A stretch of 64,000 nt of DNA. Origin: Arthrobacter pityocampae. Its GTDB lineage: Bacteria > Actinomycetota > Actinomycetes > Actinomycetales > Micrococcaceae. A model generated the notes under the pieces. The model had not been told where the DNA came from and did no database searches. It saw only the letters and a program-made list of their open reading frames with translations. The number at the start of each line of letters is the position of its first letter. The stretch's first letter is position 1. The position numbers and the translations under genes are program-made. Below are positions 37,487 to 47,561 of this stretch, piece after piece. The DNA is taken from contig NZ_PRKW01000004.1 of assembly GCF_002927275.1 (NCBI RefSeq), positions 434,001 to 498,000 of the forward strand, read 5' to 3'.

Positions 37487-38026
37487 CTACAGGTCCTGCT
37501 GGGCGCGTCCCTGCACCGCCGCCCCGGCCGCCCCTGCCGCCCCCGGGGCGTCACCGTCGGCGAGGATCCAGTGCGCGCTGTCCATCCGCTGGAGGATCTT
37601 GCGACCCACCCGCTCCAGGTCCGCGACGTCCTTCCCGTCGAGGGCGTCGAAGACGGTGGAGCGCACCTGCGCCACGTGGGACACCGCGAGTCCGGTGAGC
37701 ATCTCGAGCCCGGCGGCGGTGAGGGACGCCGTGGTCACGCGCCCGTCGGACGACGACGGCAGCCGCGCCACCCAGCCGCGGCCCTCGAGCTTCTTGACCA
37801 CATGGCTGAGCCGGGAGAGGGACGCCGTGGACCGGCCCGCGAGCTCGCTCATGGGCAGGGTCGCGCCGTCCGCCTCGGAGAGCATCGCCAGGACGTGGTA
37901 GTCGAACAGGGTGATCCGCGCCTCGCGGAAGAGGTGGGCGTCGAGGTGCGCCGGGAGCAGGGAGGTCAGCGCGTAGAGGGCCAGCCAGGCCCGCCGCTCG
38001 TCGGATGTGAGCCAGTGCGCCGCCAT
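37487..38026 (-). CDS. MarR-family transcriptional regulator
   Basis: 179 residues. The winged-helix core lies at about 40-140, with MSELAGRSTASLSRLSHVVKKLEGRGWV as the recognition region and RLPSSSDGRVTTASLTAAG as the wing. The C-terminal 25 residues are Ala/Gly-rich. It is probably a ligand-responsive repressor. Its target is not obvious; glgC lies 53 bp downstream on the same strand. Confidence 0.9.
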   Translation of the reverse strand: MAAHWLTSDERRAWLALYALTSLLPAHLDAHLFREARITLFDYHVLAMLSEADGATLPMSELAGRSTASLSRLSHVVKKLEGRGWVARLPSSSDGRVTTASLTAAGLEMLTGLAVSHVAQVRSTVFDALDGKDVADLERVGRKILQRMDSAHWILADGDAPGAAGAAGAAVQGRAQQDL

Positions 38027-38122
38027 GCCCTCATTCTGGCACGGGGACTCCGGCGGCCGGTGGCGTGCGCCCCGGACCGGGCGGAGTTGCGGGCGCGGCG
38101 CGCCCCGTGCCCGCCGCGGGCC

Positions 38123-38905
38123 TCAGGCGCTGACCGACGCGCGGTGCGGCCGGCCCAGCGCCGGGTACTTCGGCGCGAGGTCGTCGCCGGACGAGACGCC
38201 CCGCAGCCGCCTGCCCACCCATGGCGTCAGGTACTCCCGCGCCCACTGCGCATCCGCCCGCAGCTGGCCGACCCGGTTCAGGGCGGGGCGGGTCTCGAGT
38301 TCGGGGAGGTCGATCCGGTGGGACGCCTTCAGTGCCTCGAGTACGCGCGCGGCCATGAGCGTGTGCCCGGCGACGGACATGTGCATGCGGTCGACGTCCC
38401 AGTAGCCCCAGTCCCGGAACTCGCGCAGGCGCCAGTAGTCCACGATCGTGGCCTCATGGCGGTCGGCGATCTCCCGCACCCACTCGTTGTAGACGGCGGT
38501 CCTGCCGCGGGTCTTCCCGAAGACAGCGGAGCCCGAGGCGTCGAATCCGGTGAAGAGCACGACGGCGGCTCCCGCCGCGCGGAGCCGGCCCACGCCGTCG
38601 TCGTACCCGGACATGAGGAGATCGATGTCGACGCGCGGCCGCAGGAGGTCGTTGGCCCCGGCGTACACGGTCACGAGCGTCGGTTCGAGGGCCAGGGCGG
38701 CGTCCACCTGCTCGTCGAGGATCTGCCGCATCTTCTTGCCGCGGATGGCGAGGTTCGCGTAGCCCCAGGACCCGTCGGCGAGGACCAACTGCTCCGCGAC
38801 GCGGTCCGCCCACCCCCGGACGCCGTTGGGCGACGCCGGATCCCAGTCGCCCACCCCTTCGGTGAAGGAATCGCCAAGGGCCACATATCGCTGGGTATAG
38901 GTCAC
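38123..38905 (-). CDS. SGNH/GDSL-family hydrolase
   Basis: 260 residues. Block I is ALGDSFTEGVGD with the catalytic Ser, block III is YAGANDLL with the Gly-x-Asn-Asp pattern, and block V is DRMHMSVAGH with the Asp and His. It is an esterase or lipase-like enzyme with no signal peptide. The start is GTG 38905, set by TACTGT 6 nt upstream. Confidence 0.9.
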   Translation of the reverse strand: MTYTQRYVALGDSFTEGVGDWDPASPNGVRGWADRVAEQLVLADGSWGYANLAIRGKKMRQILDEQVDAALALEPTLVTVYAGANDLLRPRVDIDLLMSGYDDGVGRLRAAGAAVVLFTGFDASGSAVFGKTRGRTAVYNEWVREIADRHEATIVDYWRLREFRDWGYWDVDRMHMSVAGHTLMAARVLEALKASHRIDLPELETRPALNRVGQLRADAQWAREYLTPWVGRRLRGVSSGDDLAPKYPALGRPHRASVSA

Positions 38906-38911
38906 GCCCAC

Positions 38912-38917
38912 ACAGTA
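38912..38917 (-). promoter_or_regulatory. -10 element of leaderless SGNH hydrolase gene
   Basis: TACTGT on the minus strand, 6 nt, then GTG 38905. Confidence 0.55.
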
Positions 38918-38984
38918 CCCCCGGCAACCACCACCCCGGGATAAACTCGACGCAGCCACCCCTCCCTCCTGCCCGAAGGACACC

Positions 38985-39983
38985 ATGCCCACCGAAGCAA
39001 CACTGGAAGCGGCCCCCGGGCCGCTCGCCGACACCGGATCGGGACGTCGTCGCGCCGCGCTCATCGTCAACCCCATCAAGATCACCACGGTGGACGTCGA
39101 GGCCGCGGTGAAGCGCATCTCGGCCGAGGACGGCTGGGACGACCCGCTGGTCATCGAGACGACGGCGGACGACCCGGGGCACGGGCAGGCCCGGCAGGCG
39201 CTCGAGGCCGGCGTGGACCTGGTCATCGCGGCGGGCGGCGACGGCACCGTGCGGTGTGTCGCCGAGGAACTCGCCGGCACCGACGCCTTGATGGCCCTCG
39301 TGCCGCTGGGCACCGGCAACCTCCTGGCCCGCAACCTCGACATCGCCGTCGACGATCCGGACGCCGCCGTCGAGGCCGCGTTCCGCGGGACCGAGCGCAC
39401 CATCGACGTCGTGCACGTGACCGTGGACCGGGCGCAGGACGCCCATGTCTTCCTGGTCATGGCCGGTATCGGCTACGACGCCGCCATCATGTCCGACACC
39501 CGCGACGACCTGAAGGACAAGGTGGGCTGGCTCGCCTACGTGGACGCCGGGATCAGGAACCTCCCCGGCAAGCCGACCCGGACCACCATCTCGGTGGACG
39601 GCGGCAAGCCCTTCGAGCGTCGCCTGCGCAGCGTGATGGGCGGCAACTGCGGCAAGATCATGGGCGGCCTGGAGATCTTCCCCGGCGCGAAGATCGACGA
39701 CGGCCTGATGGACCTGATGACGGTCGCCCCGAAGGGGAAGCTCGGCTGGCTCGCCGTCGTGGGCAAGCTCTTCGCACGCGGAAAGGGCAAGGACTCCTCG
39801 CTCGAGTACTTCCAGTGCCGCACCGCGGAGATCACCCTGCGCGAACCGCTGGAGGTGCAGCTCGACGGCGATCCCCTCGGCAAGGCGACCCACATGGCGT
39901 TCGAGGTCAAGCCCGATTCCCTGCGCCTGAGGATGCCGCTGGGCTACAAGGATCCCGCCGTCGTGAGCGAGCCCCTGCCCTGA
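38985..39983 (+). CDS. Diacylglycerol kinase-family lipid kinase
   Basis: 332 residues. The catalytic-domain motif AAGGDGTVRCVAEEL (GGDGT) is followed by LVPLGTGNLLARNL, both typical of the DagK/YegS group. The C-terminal domain has QLDGDPLGKATHM. It phosphorylates a lipid such as diacylglycerol using ATP. The ribosome site GAAGGA precedes ATG 38985. The gene stands alone and diverges from the SGNH hydrolase. Confidence 0.92.
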   Translation: MPTEATLEAAPGPLADTGSGRRRAALIVNPIKITTVDVEAAVKRISAEDGWDDPLVIETTADDPGHGQARQALEAGVDLVIAAGGDGTVRCVAEELAGTDALMALVPLGTGNLLARNLDIAVDDPDAAVEAAFRGTERTIDVVHVTVDRAQDAHVFLVMAGIGYDAAIMSDTRDDLKDKVGWLAYVDAGIRNLPGKPTRTTISVDGGKPFERRLRSVMGGNCGKIMGGLEIFPGAKIDDGLMDLMTVAPKGKLGWLAVVGKLFARGKGKDSSLEYFQCRTAEITLREPLEVQLDGDPLGKATHMAFEVKPDSLRLRMPLGYKDPAVVSEPLP

Positions 39984-40015
39984 CGGGACCGGGGCCGGGG
40001 TGCCGGCCTCCGACG

Positions 40016-40873
40016 CTAGAGCCAGGGCTGCGGGTCCACCTTCTCGTCGTCGATCAGGACCTCGAAGTGCAGGTGGCAGCCGGTCGAGGCGCCGGTGCTG
40101 CCGACGGCGCCGACGGTCTGTCCGCGGTGTACGGCCGTCCCCACCGGAACGTCGAGGGTACTGAGGTGGTTGTAGGTGGTCGTGAGGCCGGAGCCATGGT
40201 CCACCACGATGCGGAGGCCTCCGCCGTACGCGTGCCAGCCGGAGTCGACGACCGTCCCGGCGTCGGCCGCCCGGACGGGGGTGCCGCACGCACTCGCGTA
40301 GTCCTGGCCCGTGTGGAGGTCGGATCGGTACTCGTCGAGCGGATCGACGCGGTAGCCGAAGCGCGAGGACACGTCCGGATCCTCCACGGGGCTGCCGAAC
40401 GCCCGGCGCTCCGCGAGCGCCGGTGGTAACGGCCCGGAGAGCGCCCGGGCGCGCGCGACCTCCGGCGCGATACCGTCCACGGCGGGGCCCGTGCTTTCGA
40501 GGTCGAAGCCGACCGAGGCCTCCGCGGGCGCCGTGACGGCGGGGTCGGACGCCGTGACGGCCGCTTCGGGCGTGGGTGTCGGGGCGATGCCGGCGGCCAT
40601 GGCGCCGCCCGGTGTGTCCGGCGTCGTCGAGGGTACGACGGCCCCCATGACCAGTCCGGCCGAGGCGAGCACCGCGCCCAGCAGGGCCGCGTTGTCCCGC
40701 AGCCGCCCGAGGGGGGTCCGGCGTCCGGCGCGCTGCCGTCTGCCGGATCCGGCATCCCGTCGGCGGATGCTCCGGCGGCTGGGCAGGGGCGCGGAACCGT
40801 GCGGTGCAGGGTGCTGAGGGAGCGAACGGGTCTCCGGGTGGCGATGGCGCCAGGACGTCGCCGTCTGGGTCAA
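40016..40873 (-). CDS. M23-family (LytM) peptidoglycan endopeptidase
   Basis: 285 residues. A basic N-terminus (about 1-58) precedes one hydrophobic segment (about 60-82) that acts as anchor or signal. A proline/alanine-rich linker follows. The C-terminal M23 domain (about 175-285) has HTGQDYASACGTPV and GCHLHFEV, the HxxxD and HxH zinc ligands. It should cut peptide cross-links in the wall or act as a lysostaphin-like regulator. The upstream 221-bp leader is structured. Confidence 0.9.
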   Translation of the reverse strand: MTQTATSWRHRHPETRSLPQHPAPHGSAPLPSRRSIRRRDAGSGRRQRAGRRTPLGRLRDNAALLGAVLASAGLVMGAVVPSTTPDTPGGAMAAGIAPTPTPEAAVTASDPAVTAPAEASVGFDLESTGPAVDGIAPEVARARALSGPLPPALAERRAFGSPVEDPDVSSRFGYRVDPLDEYRSDLHTGQDYASACGTPVRAADAGTVVDSGWHAYGGGLRIVVDHGSGLTTTYNHLSTLDVPVGTAVHRGQTVGAVGSTGASTGCHLHFEVLIDDEKVDPQPWL

Positions 40874-41094
40874 CTGCTTACCTCTTCCAGGACGCCCGCG
40901 ACATCGAGGGTCGGGGTCGAACGGGGGTCGACCCTGTCGCAGGCAGGCGAATCGGTTCGCCGACGGGCATGGTCCCGCACCCGGTGACGCCGACTTTCAC
41001 CCATCAACGGTAGGGCAGCCTGCTCGACGTGACACGTTCGTTATTCGCTTGTGGATATCCCGGTCGGCTGTTAGGCGCCGTGTCGATTCCCAGG
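40874..41094 (-). promoter_or_regulatory. Long structured leader of the M23 peptidase gene
   Basis: The gap before the peptidase is GC-rich with several inverted repeats: GGGTCGA...TCGACCC at about 40913-40940 and GGCGAA...TTCGCC at about 40947-40962. It contains GTCGGCGAACC-like sequence on the minus strand. In actinobacteria wall hydrolase genes of this type often carry a cyclic di-AMP riboswitch; I see partial resemblance only and cannot confirm the fold. Confidence 0.25.
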
Positions 41095-42147
41095 TCAGCC
41101 CAGTTCCGTGCGCCCCTTGCGCCAGTAGCCCATGAACGCCACCTGCTTCCGGTCGACGCCGACGTCGCGCACGAGGTAGCGGCGCAGGCTGCGCACCACG
41201 GCGGCCTCGCCCGCGATCCAGGCGTAGAACGGCTGCGTGCCCGATGGCCGATCCGGGTTGACCGAGGACAGCACCACGGCCGGCTCCAGCCGCTGCGGCG
41301 TCTCCCAGAGGATGGTCCTGTCGACGTCCACGTCCTCCGGCTCGCTCCCGCCGCTCGCCGCGGCCCGGCCGGAGAGGGAGACCCACCCGGGAACACGTAC
41401 CGCATCCCGGACCGCACCCTCCAGCTGCTCTCCGTGCGGCCGGCCGTCGCGGGCCAGCCACGTCACCTGCACCGAGGACCGCGTCCGGAGGGGCCGGATG
41501 TCCTGCTGGTCCGGCACCTCGAGGAAGGCATGGCCGCCGATGTCCTCCGGGAGTGCCTCGAGGATGGCGCTGATGGCCGGCACGGCGGTCTCGTCGCCGG
41601 CGAGGAGCACGTGCTGCGCGAGGCCGGGGCTCCACTCGATCCCGCCGTAGGCGCCCGCCGTCCGGCACTGGGCGGCGGCGGCGTTGGGCCCGATGATGCA
41701 GACCTTGTCGCCGGGCCGCGCCGCCGCAGCCCATTCCGCTGCGGGACCGCCCCGGCCCTGGGCATCCAGGTGCAGCACGAAGTCGACGTCGATCTCGGGG
41801 CGGGGGCCGCCGCAGCGCGACTCCCGCACGGTGTAGGTGCGCATGGATCCGCGCTCCGCGGCGTCCAGGCCGAGCCACCGCTGGTACCAGCCCGCGGCGT
41901 CGCCGCTGCTCATCATCGCCGCGATGTCCGGGCATTCGCGGCCGGCGGAGGGGATGACGATCTTGATCCGCAGGTCGAGGGTCTCACCCGCCACGCCGAA
42001 CCGCGCCAGGCACGCCCCGCCGAGGGTGATGCGGCGGAAGGTGGGTGTGAGGTCCTGCACGGCCGTGACGACGACGTCGAACGCCCGCACCATCGGCTCG
42101 GTGTCCGCGGCGGTGCGCCGCACACTGCGCTGGGTCACGTCGGTCAT
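41095..42147 (-). CDS. Siderophore-interacting protein (FAD/NAD(P)H ferric reductase)
   Basis: 350 residues of the ViuB/SIP family. It has an FAD-binding barrel with MRTYTVRE (RxYT) near residue 100, and a C-terminal nucleotide-binding domain with [18 protein letters not shown] and a final [10 protein letters not shown]. It releases iron from imported ferric siderophores by reduction. Its ATG overlaps the stop of the uptake ATPase, so it is the last gene of an iron operon. Confidence 0.92.
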   Translation of the reverse strand: MTDVTQRSVRRTAADTEPMVRAFDVVVTAVQDLTPTFRRITLGGACLARFGVAGETLDLRIKIVIPSAGRECPDIAAMMSSGDAAGWYQRWLGLDAAERGSMRTYTVRESRCGGPRPEIDVDFVLHLDAQGRGGPAAEWAAAARPGDKVCIIGPNAAAAQCRTAGAYGGIEWSPGLAQHVLLAGDETAVPAISAILEALPEDIGGHAFLEVPDQQDIRPLRTRSSVQVTWLARDGRPHGEQLEGAVRDAVRVPGWVSLSGRAAASGGSEPEDVDVDRTILWETPQRLEPAVVLSSVNPDRPSGTQPFYAWIAGEAAVVRSLRRYLVRDVGVDRKQVAFMGYWRKGRTELG

Positions 42148-42995
42148 GATGCTGCCTCCAGGGGGGTGAGGGATGTCTGCGGGCCGTGGTGCCGTCCGAT
42201 CGGGACGACCATCGGGGTCCCCGATACCGGGTCGGTGATGACACGGCACTCGAGGTCGAACACGCCGGCGACGGTCTCCTCGGTCACCACGTCCGACGGC
42301 GCTCCGCCGGCGACGATCCTGCCGTCCCGCATGGCGATCAAGTGGTCGGCGTAGCGGGCAGCGAGATTGAGATCGTGCAGCACCATGACCACGGTGGTCC
42401 CGGAGCGCCGGTTGAGATCCGTGATGAGGTCGAGGACCTCGATCTGGTGGGTGACGTCGAGGAACGTGGTCGGTTCGTCGAGCAGCAGGATGTCGGTCTG
42501 CTGGGCGAGGGCCATCGCGATCCAGACGCGCTGGCGCTGCCCGCCGCTGAGCTCGTCCACGGACCGGTCGGCGAGCGCCAGGGTGCCGGTGGCCTCGAGC
42601 GCGCCGGCGACGGCGTCGTCGTCGTCCGGCGTCCACTGGCGGAACCAGCCCTGGTGCGGGTACCTGCCGCGTCCCACGAGGTCGGCGACGCTGATGCCGT
42701 CGGGTGCGAGCGGGGTCTGCGGGAGGAGGCCGAGGACGCGGGCGACGGCCTTCGTGGACTGCTTGGCGATGTCCGTGCCGTTGAGGAGCACGGTGCCCCC
42801 GGTCGGCTTGAGGAGGCGCGCCAGCCCCCGCAGCAGCGTGGACTTGCCGCACGCGTTGGCGCCGACGATCACCGTCACCTTCCCCGCGGGCAGTACCACG
42901 TCGAGGCCGTCGACGACGGTGCGGTCGTCGTAGGCCAGGGTGAGGTCCTCGGCGGACAGCGTGGCCGCCGCGGTCGTACGTCCGGATCCTGCCAT
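42144..42995 (-). CDS. Ferric-siderophore ABC transporter ATP-binding protein (FecE/FepC-like)
   Basis: 283 residues. Walker A is GANACGKST, signature LSGGQRQR and Walker [13 protein letters not shown], typical of iron-complex and B12 importers. ATG 42995 is used, 2 bp after the upstream permease stop. It drives uptake through the two permeases encoded upstream. Confidence 0.93.
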   Translation of the reverse strand: MAGSGRTTAAATLSAEDLTLAYDDRTVVDGLDVVLPAGKVTVIVGANACGKSTLLRGLARLLKPTGGTVLLNGTDIAKQSTKAVARVLGLLPQTPLAPDGISVADLVGRGRYPHQGWFRQWTPDDDDAVAGALEATGTLALADRSVDELSGGQRQRVWIAMALAQQTDILLLDEPTTFLDVTHQIEVLDLITDLNRRSGTTVVMVLHDLNLAARYADHLIAMRDGRIVAGGAPSDVVTEETVAGVFDLECRVITDPVSGTPMVVPIGRHHGPQTSLTPLEAAS

Positions 42996-42997
42996 GG

Positions 42998-44071
42998 TCA
43001 GCCTCCCCGGCCTGATCGGTTCGCCGTGGCGAGCAGCCACAGCAGGAACGGCGCGCCGAGCGCACCGGTGACGACCCCGACGGGCAGCGACGTGCCCGGG
43101 ACGAGATTGGCCGCCACGAAGTCGGCGCCGAGCACGATCACCGCACCCACGAGGGCTGCCATGGCCAGCGACGGCCGGTTGCCGAGCAGCCGGCGGGCGA
43201 TCGGCCCGGACAGGAAGGCGACGGCGGCGACGGGCCCGGCCGCGGCGGTCGCGACGGCGGCGAGGGCCACCCCGGTGATCATGAGTCCGAGGCGCGCGGC
43301 CTCGACGCGGAGACCGAGGCCCGCGGCGGCGTCGTCGCCCAGTGCGAGGCCCTGCAGGCTTCGGGCGAGGACCGCGGCGGCCGGCAGCAGGACGGCCAGG
43401 CTCGCGGCGAGGACCGTCGCGCGGTCCCAGGTGCTCGAGTTCAGCGAACCGTTGAGCCAGAGCACCGCGGCCGACGCCGTGCGGAGATCGGTGCGGGTGA
43501 TGAGGAAGCTCACCAACGCGTGCATGAGGGCCGCGAAGCCGATGCCGACGAGGATCAGCCGGTAGCCCGCCACACCGCCGCGGCGGGAGATCAGGTAGAT
43601 GGCCGCTGCGACCACCATCCCGCCCACGAGGGCCGAGAAGGACACCGCGACGCCGGCGGCCCCGAAGAGGACGATCGCGGTCACGGCCGCCGCGCTCGCG
43701 CCGTAGCTGATGCCGATGATGTCGGGGCTGGCGAGCGGGTTCTGGAGCAGGGTCTGGAACACGGCCCCCGCGATCCCGAAGGCGATCCCGATGAGGAGCC
43801 CGATCACCGCGCGGGGCAGCTTGTTCTCGAGCACGATGAAGCCGGCACCCGGGATGTCGGCGCCTGCGAGGATACGGAAGAAGTCCGGGACGGTGACCGT
43901 GTAGGTGCCGAGCAGGACGTTCACGGCGAACAGCACCACGACGACGCCGGCCACCGCGGCCAGCCGCGTGCCCGTGCTCCGGCGGCGGCGGGCCCGGGAG
44001 GCGGCGAGGCCCGCAGCCGGGCGGTCCGCCGGCCGCCTCCGGGCGGGCGCGGTGTCCACGGGAACGCTCAC
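42998..44071 (-). CDS. Ferric-siderophore ABC transporter permease (FecD/FepG-like)
   Basis: 357 residues. After a basic N-terminal region of about 35 residues there are about nine or ten helices. [52 protein letters not shown] and the coupling-loop region around [11 protein letters not shown] match the FecCD family. The start GTG 44071 overlaps the stop of the first permease by GTGA. Confidence 0.92.
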   Translation of the reverse strand: MSVPVDTAPARRRPADRPAAGLAASRARRRRSTGTRLAAVAGVVVVLFAVNVLLGTYTVTVPDFFRILAGADIPGAGFIVLENKLPRAVIGLLIGIAFGIAGAVFQTLLQNPLASPDIIGISYGASAAAVTAIVLFGAAGVAVSFSALVGGMVVAAAIYLISRRGGVAGYRLILVGIGFAALMHALVSFLITRTDLRTASAAVLWLNGSLNSSTWDRATVLAASLAVLLPAAAVLARSLQGLALGDDAAAGLGLRVEAARLGLMITGVALAAVATAAAGPVAAVAFLSGPIARRLLGNRPSLAMAALVGAVIVLGADFVAANLVPGTSLPVGVVTGALGAPFLLWLLATANRSGRGG

Positions 44072-45117
44072 AGCTCCGCCATCCGGCGCCGGCGGACGAG
44101 CCAGATGAAGACGGGAGCCCCGAGGACGGCGGTCATGATGCCCACCTGCACCTCGCTCGGCGGCAGGACGACCCGCCCCACGATGTCCGCCCCGAGGAGC
44201 AGGACGGGCCCCAGCAGTGCGGAGAAGGGCAGGATCCAGCGGTAGTCGGAGCCCACGAGGAGCCGCACCAGGTGCGGGATGACGAGTCCCACGAAGGCGA
44301 TCGGCCCTGCGGCGGCCACGGCCGACCCGCACAGCAGGACGACGCCGACGGCGGTGACGGCGCGCGCGAGGGGGACGTTCTGCCCCAGGCCGCGCGCCAC
44401 GTCGTCGCCCAGCGCCAGGGAGTTGAGGACCCGGCCCGTGACCAGGGTCAGCACGAGCCCGACAGCGAGGAACGGGGCCACAGCACCGATGACGTCCCAG
44501 CCCCGGCCGGCGAGCGTGCCGACCTGCCAGAACCGGAAGGCGTCCAGGGTCTCCTGGCTGGACACGAGGACGGCGCTCGTGAGGCTCCCGAGTCCGGCGG
44601 CCAGGGCCGCGCCGGCAAGCGCGAGCTTCACCGGCGTCGCGCCGTCCCGCCCGAGGCTCGCCACGGCGTAGACGGCAACGGCGGCGGCTCCCGCGCCGGC
44701 GAAGGCGAACCAGAGGTAGCTGGAGGCACTGCTGAGTCCGAACAGGTAGATGCCGACGACGACGGCGAGGGATGCGCCGGCGTTGATGCCGAGGATGCCG
44801 GGATCGGCCAGCGGGTTGCGGGCGATCCCCTGCAGCGCGGCGCCCGCGGTGGCCAGTGCCGCACCGACGAGCAGCCCGACGACGGTGCGGGGGACGCGGG
44901 AGAGGACGACGGCGTGGTCCCCGTTCGCCGCGTCGAAAGCCGTCACGGCCTCGAGCATGGTCGGGATGCTGACGGGGCGGGCACCGATGGTGAGGGAGGC
45001 GAGGCAGGCGAGGCCGAGGATCAGGGTCGTGAGCAGCAGCTTCCCGAGGGTCTGTCCACGGGTGGACCGGTGGAAGGCGGCAGGGGCCTGACGCGGGAGG
45101 GAGGCCTGGACTGCCAT
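44068..45117 (-). CDS. Ferric-siderophore ABC transporter permease (FecC/FepD-like)
   Basis: 349 residues with about nine or ten helices. [38 protein letters not shown] is the conserved FecCD signature region. It is the first gene of the uptake operon, preceded by GGGAGGCAC and an iron box. The binding protein is not in this operon; the best candidate is encoded at 55727-56782. Confidence 0.92.
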   Translation of the reverse strand: MAVQASLPRQAPAAFHRSTRGQTLGKLLLTTLILGLACLASLTIGARPVSIPTMLEAVTAFDAANGDHAVVLSRVPRTVVGLLVGAALATAGAALQGIARNPLADPGILGINAGASLAVVVGIYLFGLSSASSYLWFAFAGAGAAAVAVYAVASLGRDGATPVKLALAGAALAAGLGSLTSAVLVSSQETLDAFRFWQVGTLAGRGWDVIGAVAPFLAVGLVLTLVTGRVLNSLALGDDVARGLGQNVPLARAVTAVGVVLLCGSAVAAAGPIAFVGLVIPHLVRLLVGSDYRWILPFSALLGPVLLLGADIVGRVVLPPSEVQVGIMTAVLGAPVFIWLVRRRRMAEL

Positions 45118-45144
45118 GTGCCTCCCTCAGCCGGACGATCGGTC

Positions 45145-45163
45145 TGAAGTAAGGCTAACCTAT
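45145..45163 (-). promoter_or_regulatory. DtxR/IdeR-type iron box, siderophore uptake operon
   Basis: The 19 bases match 15 of 19 positions of the palindromic consensus TTAGGTTAGGCTAACCTAA, with the core AGGCTAACCTA intact. It lies 28 bp before the first permease gene. The iron-loaded repressor should shut the operon off. Confidence 0.88.
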
Positions 45164-45204
45164 GCTCCAGGGCATTAGGAAACGCGTTTGTTCCCTAATA
45201 GCCC

Positions 45205-45234
45205 GGGAGGGGCCTGCCGCGGCAGGCCACTCCC
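45205..45234 (-). terminator. Terminator of the glutathionyl-reductase-like gene
   Basis: GGGAG-GGCCTGCC pairs with GGCAGGCC-CTCCC (13 bp with one mismatch, loop GC), directly after the stop at 45236. No T-run. Confidence 0.65.
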
Positions 45235-45235
45235 G

Positions 45236-46246
45236 TCAGGCGGCGGCCGGCGGTGTGCCGTCGCCGAAGGGCCGCCCGCCGAGGGCCTCTCGGCCGTGGG
45301 CGGTGGTCCAGCCGGCGAGATCCGGGCCCTTGGGCACGATCCCCGTGGGGTTGATGTCCTCGTGGACGATGTAGTAGTGCTGTTTGATCTGCTCGAAGTC
45401 GATGGTGTCCCCGAAGCCGGGTGTCTGGAAGAGGTCGCGTGCATAGGCCCAGAGCGCGGGCATCTCGGTCAGCTTGTTGCGGTTGCACTTGAAGTGGCCG
45501 TGGTAGACGGGGTCGAAGCGGACCAGCGTGGTGAACAGACGGACATCCGCCTCGGTGATGGTGTCACCCACGAGGAAGCGCTGACCCGCGAGCCGCTCCT
45601 CGAGCCAGTCCAGGGCGGTGAAGAGGCGGTCGTAGGCGGCGTCGTAGGCGTCCTGCGATCCCGCGAACCCGCAGCGGTACACCCCGTTGTTGACCTCCGT
45701 GAAGACCCGCCGGTTCACGGTGTCGATCTCCTCGCGGAGGTGCTCCGGGTAGAGATCCGGAGCACCGTCGCGGTGGAACTCCTGCCACTCGCCGGAGAAG
45801 TCCAGGGTGATCTGCGGGAAGTTGTTCGTCACCACCGCGCCGGTGGTGGTGTCCACGATGGCCGGCACGGTGATGCCGCGGGAGTAGTGCGGATCCCTCT
45901 TGAAGAAGGCCTCCTGGAGGCGCTCGATGCCGAGCACCGGGTCCCGGCCGTCCGGATCCAGGTCGAACGTCCAGGACCTGCTGTCGTGCGTGGGCCCCGG
46001 GGTGCCCAGCGAGATGGCGTCCTCCAGCCCGAGGAGCCTCCGGACGATGATGGCGCGGTTCGCCCACGGGCAGGCGCGTGCTGCGACGAGGCGGTACCGA
46101 CCCGCCTCCACGGGGAACCCGTCGGCGCCGTCGCGCGTGATCCGCGTCTCGATGTACTGGGTGTCGCGGGTGAATTCGGCGCCGGAGGTCACGTACGCCC
46201 CCTTGGTGCTGTGCTCGGACGGTTCGGTCTGCTGGGTGTCGGTCAT
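45236..46246 (-). CDS. Xi-class glutathione S-transferase-like reductase
   Basis: 336 residues. The active-site motif is ARACPWANRA (CPWA) near residue 58. The later TTTGAVVTNNFPQITLDF and VYRCGFAGSQDAYDAAYDRLF match glutathionyl-hydroquinone reductases (YqjG/ECM4 type). Actinobacteria generally use mycothiol, so the physiological thiol may differ. TAGACT lies 6 nt before the ATG, suggesting a leaderless transcript. Confidence 0.9.
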   Translation of the reverse strand: MTDTQQTEPSEHSTKGAYVTSGAEFTRDTQYIETRITRDGADGFPVEAGRYRLVAARACPWANRAIIVRRLLGLEDAISLGTPGPTHDSRSWTFDLDPDGRDPVLGIERLQEAFFKRDPHYSRGITVPAIVDTTTGAVVTNNFPQITLDFSGEWQEFHRDGAPDLYPEHLREEIDTVNRRVFTEVNNGVYRCGFAGSQDAYDAAYDRLFTALDWLEERLAGQRFLVGDTITEADVRLFTTLVRFDPVYHGHFKCNRNKLTEMPALWAYARDLFQTPGFGDTIDFEQIKQHYYIVHEDINPTGIVPKGPDLAGWTTAHGREALGGRPFGDGTPPAAA

Positions 46247-46252
46247 GCCGCC

Positions 46253-46258
46253 AGTCTA
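46253..46258 (-). promoter_or_regulatory. -10 element of leaderless GST-like gene
   Basis: TAGACT on the minus strand, 6 nt, then ATG 46246. Confidence 0.6.
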
Positions 46259-46274
46259 GGACCGCGAACAGGCG

Positions 46275-46306
46275 GAAGGCCCGGTCGTGGGCACGACCAG
46301 GCCTTC
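46275..46306 (-). terminator. Terminator of the YihY-family gene
   Basis: GAAGGCCCGGTCGTG pairs with CACGACCAGGCCTTC, 15 bp with one mismatch, 20 bp past the stop at 46326. Confidence 0.75.
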
Positions 46307-46325
46307 TGCGGGTACAGCAGGCGGA

Positions 46326-47417
46326 CTACCGCTGGGCGGATTCGCGCCCGTACTTCTCGCGGAGTTCGCGGCCCTCGTTGACGAGCTTGAGGTGCTTCTC
46401 GCTCTTCTTCTCGGCAGCCTTGGTGTCGCGCGGAGGAAGCTGGATGGTCTCCTCCGCCTCGATCCCGCCCTGCAGCTGGCGGCCACGCTCCATCTCGGCG
46501 TCGAACTCGACACCGAACAGGAGCGAGATGTTCGCCAGCCAGAGCCACAGCAGGAGCACGATCACGCCGGCGATGGCGCCGTAGGTCGCGTTGTAGTTGC
46601 CGAAGTTGGAGACATAGAGGGAGAACCCGGCCGTGGTGATCGCCAGGACGAGCAGGGCGATGAACCCGCCGAGGCTCATCCAGCGGAACTTGGGCTGCTT
46701 GATGTTCGGGGACCCGTAGTACAGCACGGCGATCATCAGGACGGCGAAGAGGACCATGACGGGCCACTTGGCGATGTTCCAGACGAGCACCGCGGTGCTC
46801 CCGAGGCCGATCGCGTTGCCCACGGCCTCGGCCACGGGACCGGACAGCACGAGCATCAGGCCCATGGCGACGATCAGGAGGAGGACGATGATGGTGATAA
46901 GGAGCATCTGGGGGCGGAGCTTGATGAAGCCCCGGCCCTCCTCGACCTCGTAGACACGGTTCATGGCGCGGGAGAACGCGTTCACGTAGCCGGAGGCCGA
47001 CCAGATGGCGCCCAGGAGACCGATGACGAACGTCAGGCCGGCGGCCTGGTTCGACGCCAGGTTCTCGATGGTGGGCTTGATGGTGTCGACGGCCTCTTTG
47101 GGCGCGAACTGCCCGATGATCCCCATGACCTGGTCGGTGGTGGCCTGCGCCTGCCCGAAGAGGCCGAGGAGGGACATCAGGGCGAGGATGCCGGGGAAGA
47201 TCGCGAGGACGGCGTAGTACGTCAGCGCGGCGGCGAGGTCGGTGCACTGGTCCTTGCCGAACTCGTTGACGGAGCGCTTGAAGACGTACTTCCAGGCCGG
47301 CTTCTTGACGTCCTTCGGATCGTCCGGCTTGCGGGGATCGTTCGGGTCGGGTGCGTTCTGGGCCTTCTGCCCCGCTGCGCTTCGGGGCTCTGCCCCCACC
47401 CTGCTGTTGCTGCTCAC
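46326..47417 (-). CDS. YihY/BrkB-family membrane protein
   Basis: 363 residues. A charged N-terminal region (about 1-50) is followed by six helices. CTDLAAALTYYAVLAIFPGILAL is the conserved BrkB start, and AIAGVIVLLLWLWLANISLLFGVEFDAEMER is the conserved end. The last 65 residues are highly charged. The family was once called RNase BN, but no such activity is accepted for it; function is unknown. The start is GTG 47417 after GGAGGTACCC. Confidence 0.9.
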   Translation of the reverse strand: MSSNSRVGAEPRSAAGQKAQNAPDPNDPRKPDDPKDVKKPAWKYVFKRSVNEFGKDQCTDLAAALTYYAVLAIFPGILALMSLLGLFGQAQATTDQVMGIIGQFAPKEAVDTIKPTIENLASNQAAGLTFVIGLLGAIWSASGYVNAFSRAMNRVYEVEEGRGFIKLRPQMLLITIIVLLLIVAMGLMLVLSGPVAEAVGNAIGLGSTAVLVWNIAKWPVMVLFAVLMIAVLYYGSPNIKQPKFRWMSLGGFIALLVLAITTAGFSLYVSNFGNYNATYGAIAGVIVLLLWLWLANISLLFGVEFDAEMERGRQLQGGIEAEETIQLPPRDTKAAEKKSEKHLKLVNEGRELREKYGRESAQR

Positions 47418-47489
47418 GGGTACCTCCGGTCCGGCCCCGCAGACGGTGCGGGGCGCTCTATCGGCTATGCGTCTCCGTCAACTGCACCA

Positions 47490-47502
47490 TAAGCTTGCTT
47501 AG
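47490..47502. promoter_or_regulatory. Inverted repeat TAAGC-TT-GCTTA between divergent genes
   Basis: TAAGCTTGCTTA(G) lies in the 144-bp gap between the YihY gene (minus) and an SDR gene (plus). The 12-mer AAGCTTGCTTAG is identical to one upstream of the sugar ABC operon. A candidate protein-binding site. Confidence 0.4.
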
Positions 47503-47561
47503 TAGTCCAGTCCGAGTCGGCACCCGCCCGTGCCGCGCGACCACCACCCCCAGGAGCAGCT

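Noticed and set aside
40874-41094. Cyclic di-AMP riboswitch before the M23 peptidase gene
   Set aside because: Only fragments resemble the consensus and I cannot confirm the fold by eye. It is kept as a low-confidence structured leader. A covariance search with the ydaO-yuaA model would decide.
46326-47417. Ribonuclease BN
   Set aside because: The YihY/BrkB family was given that name in older annotations; the protein is an integral membrane protein with no nuclease motif.
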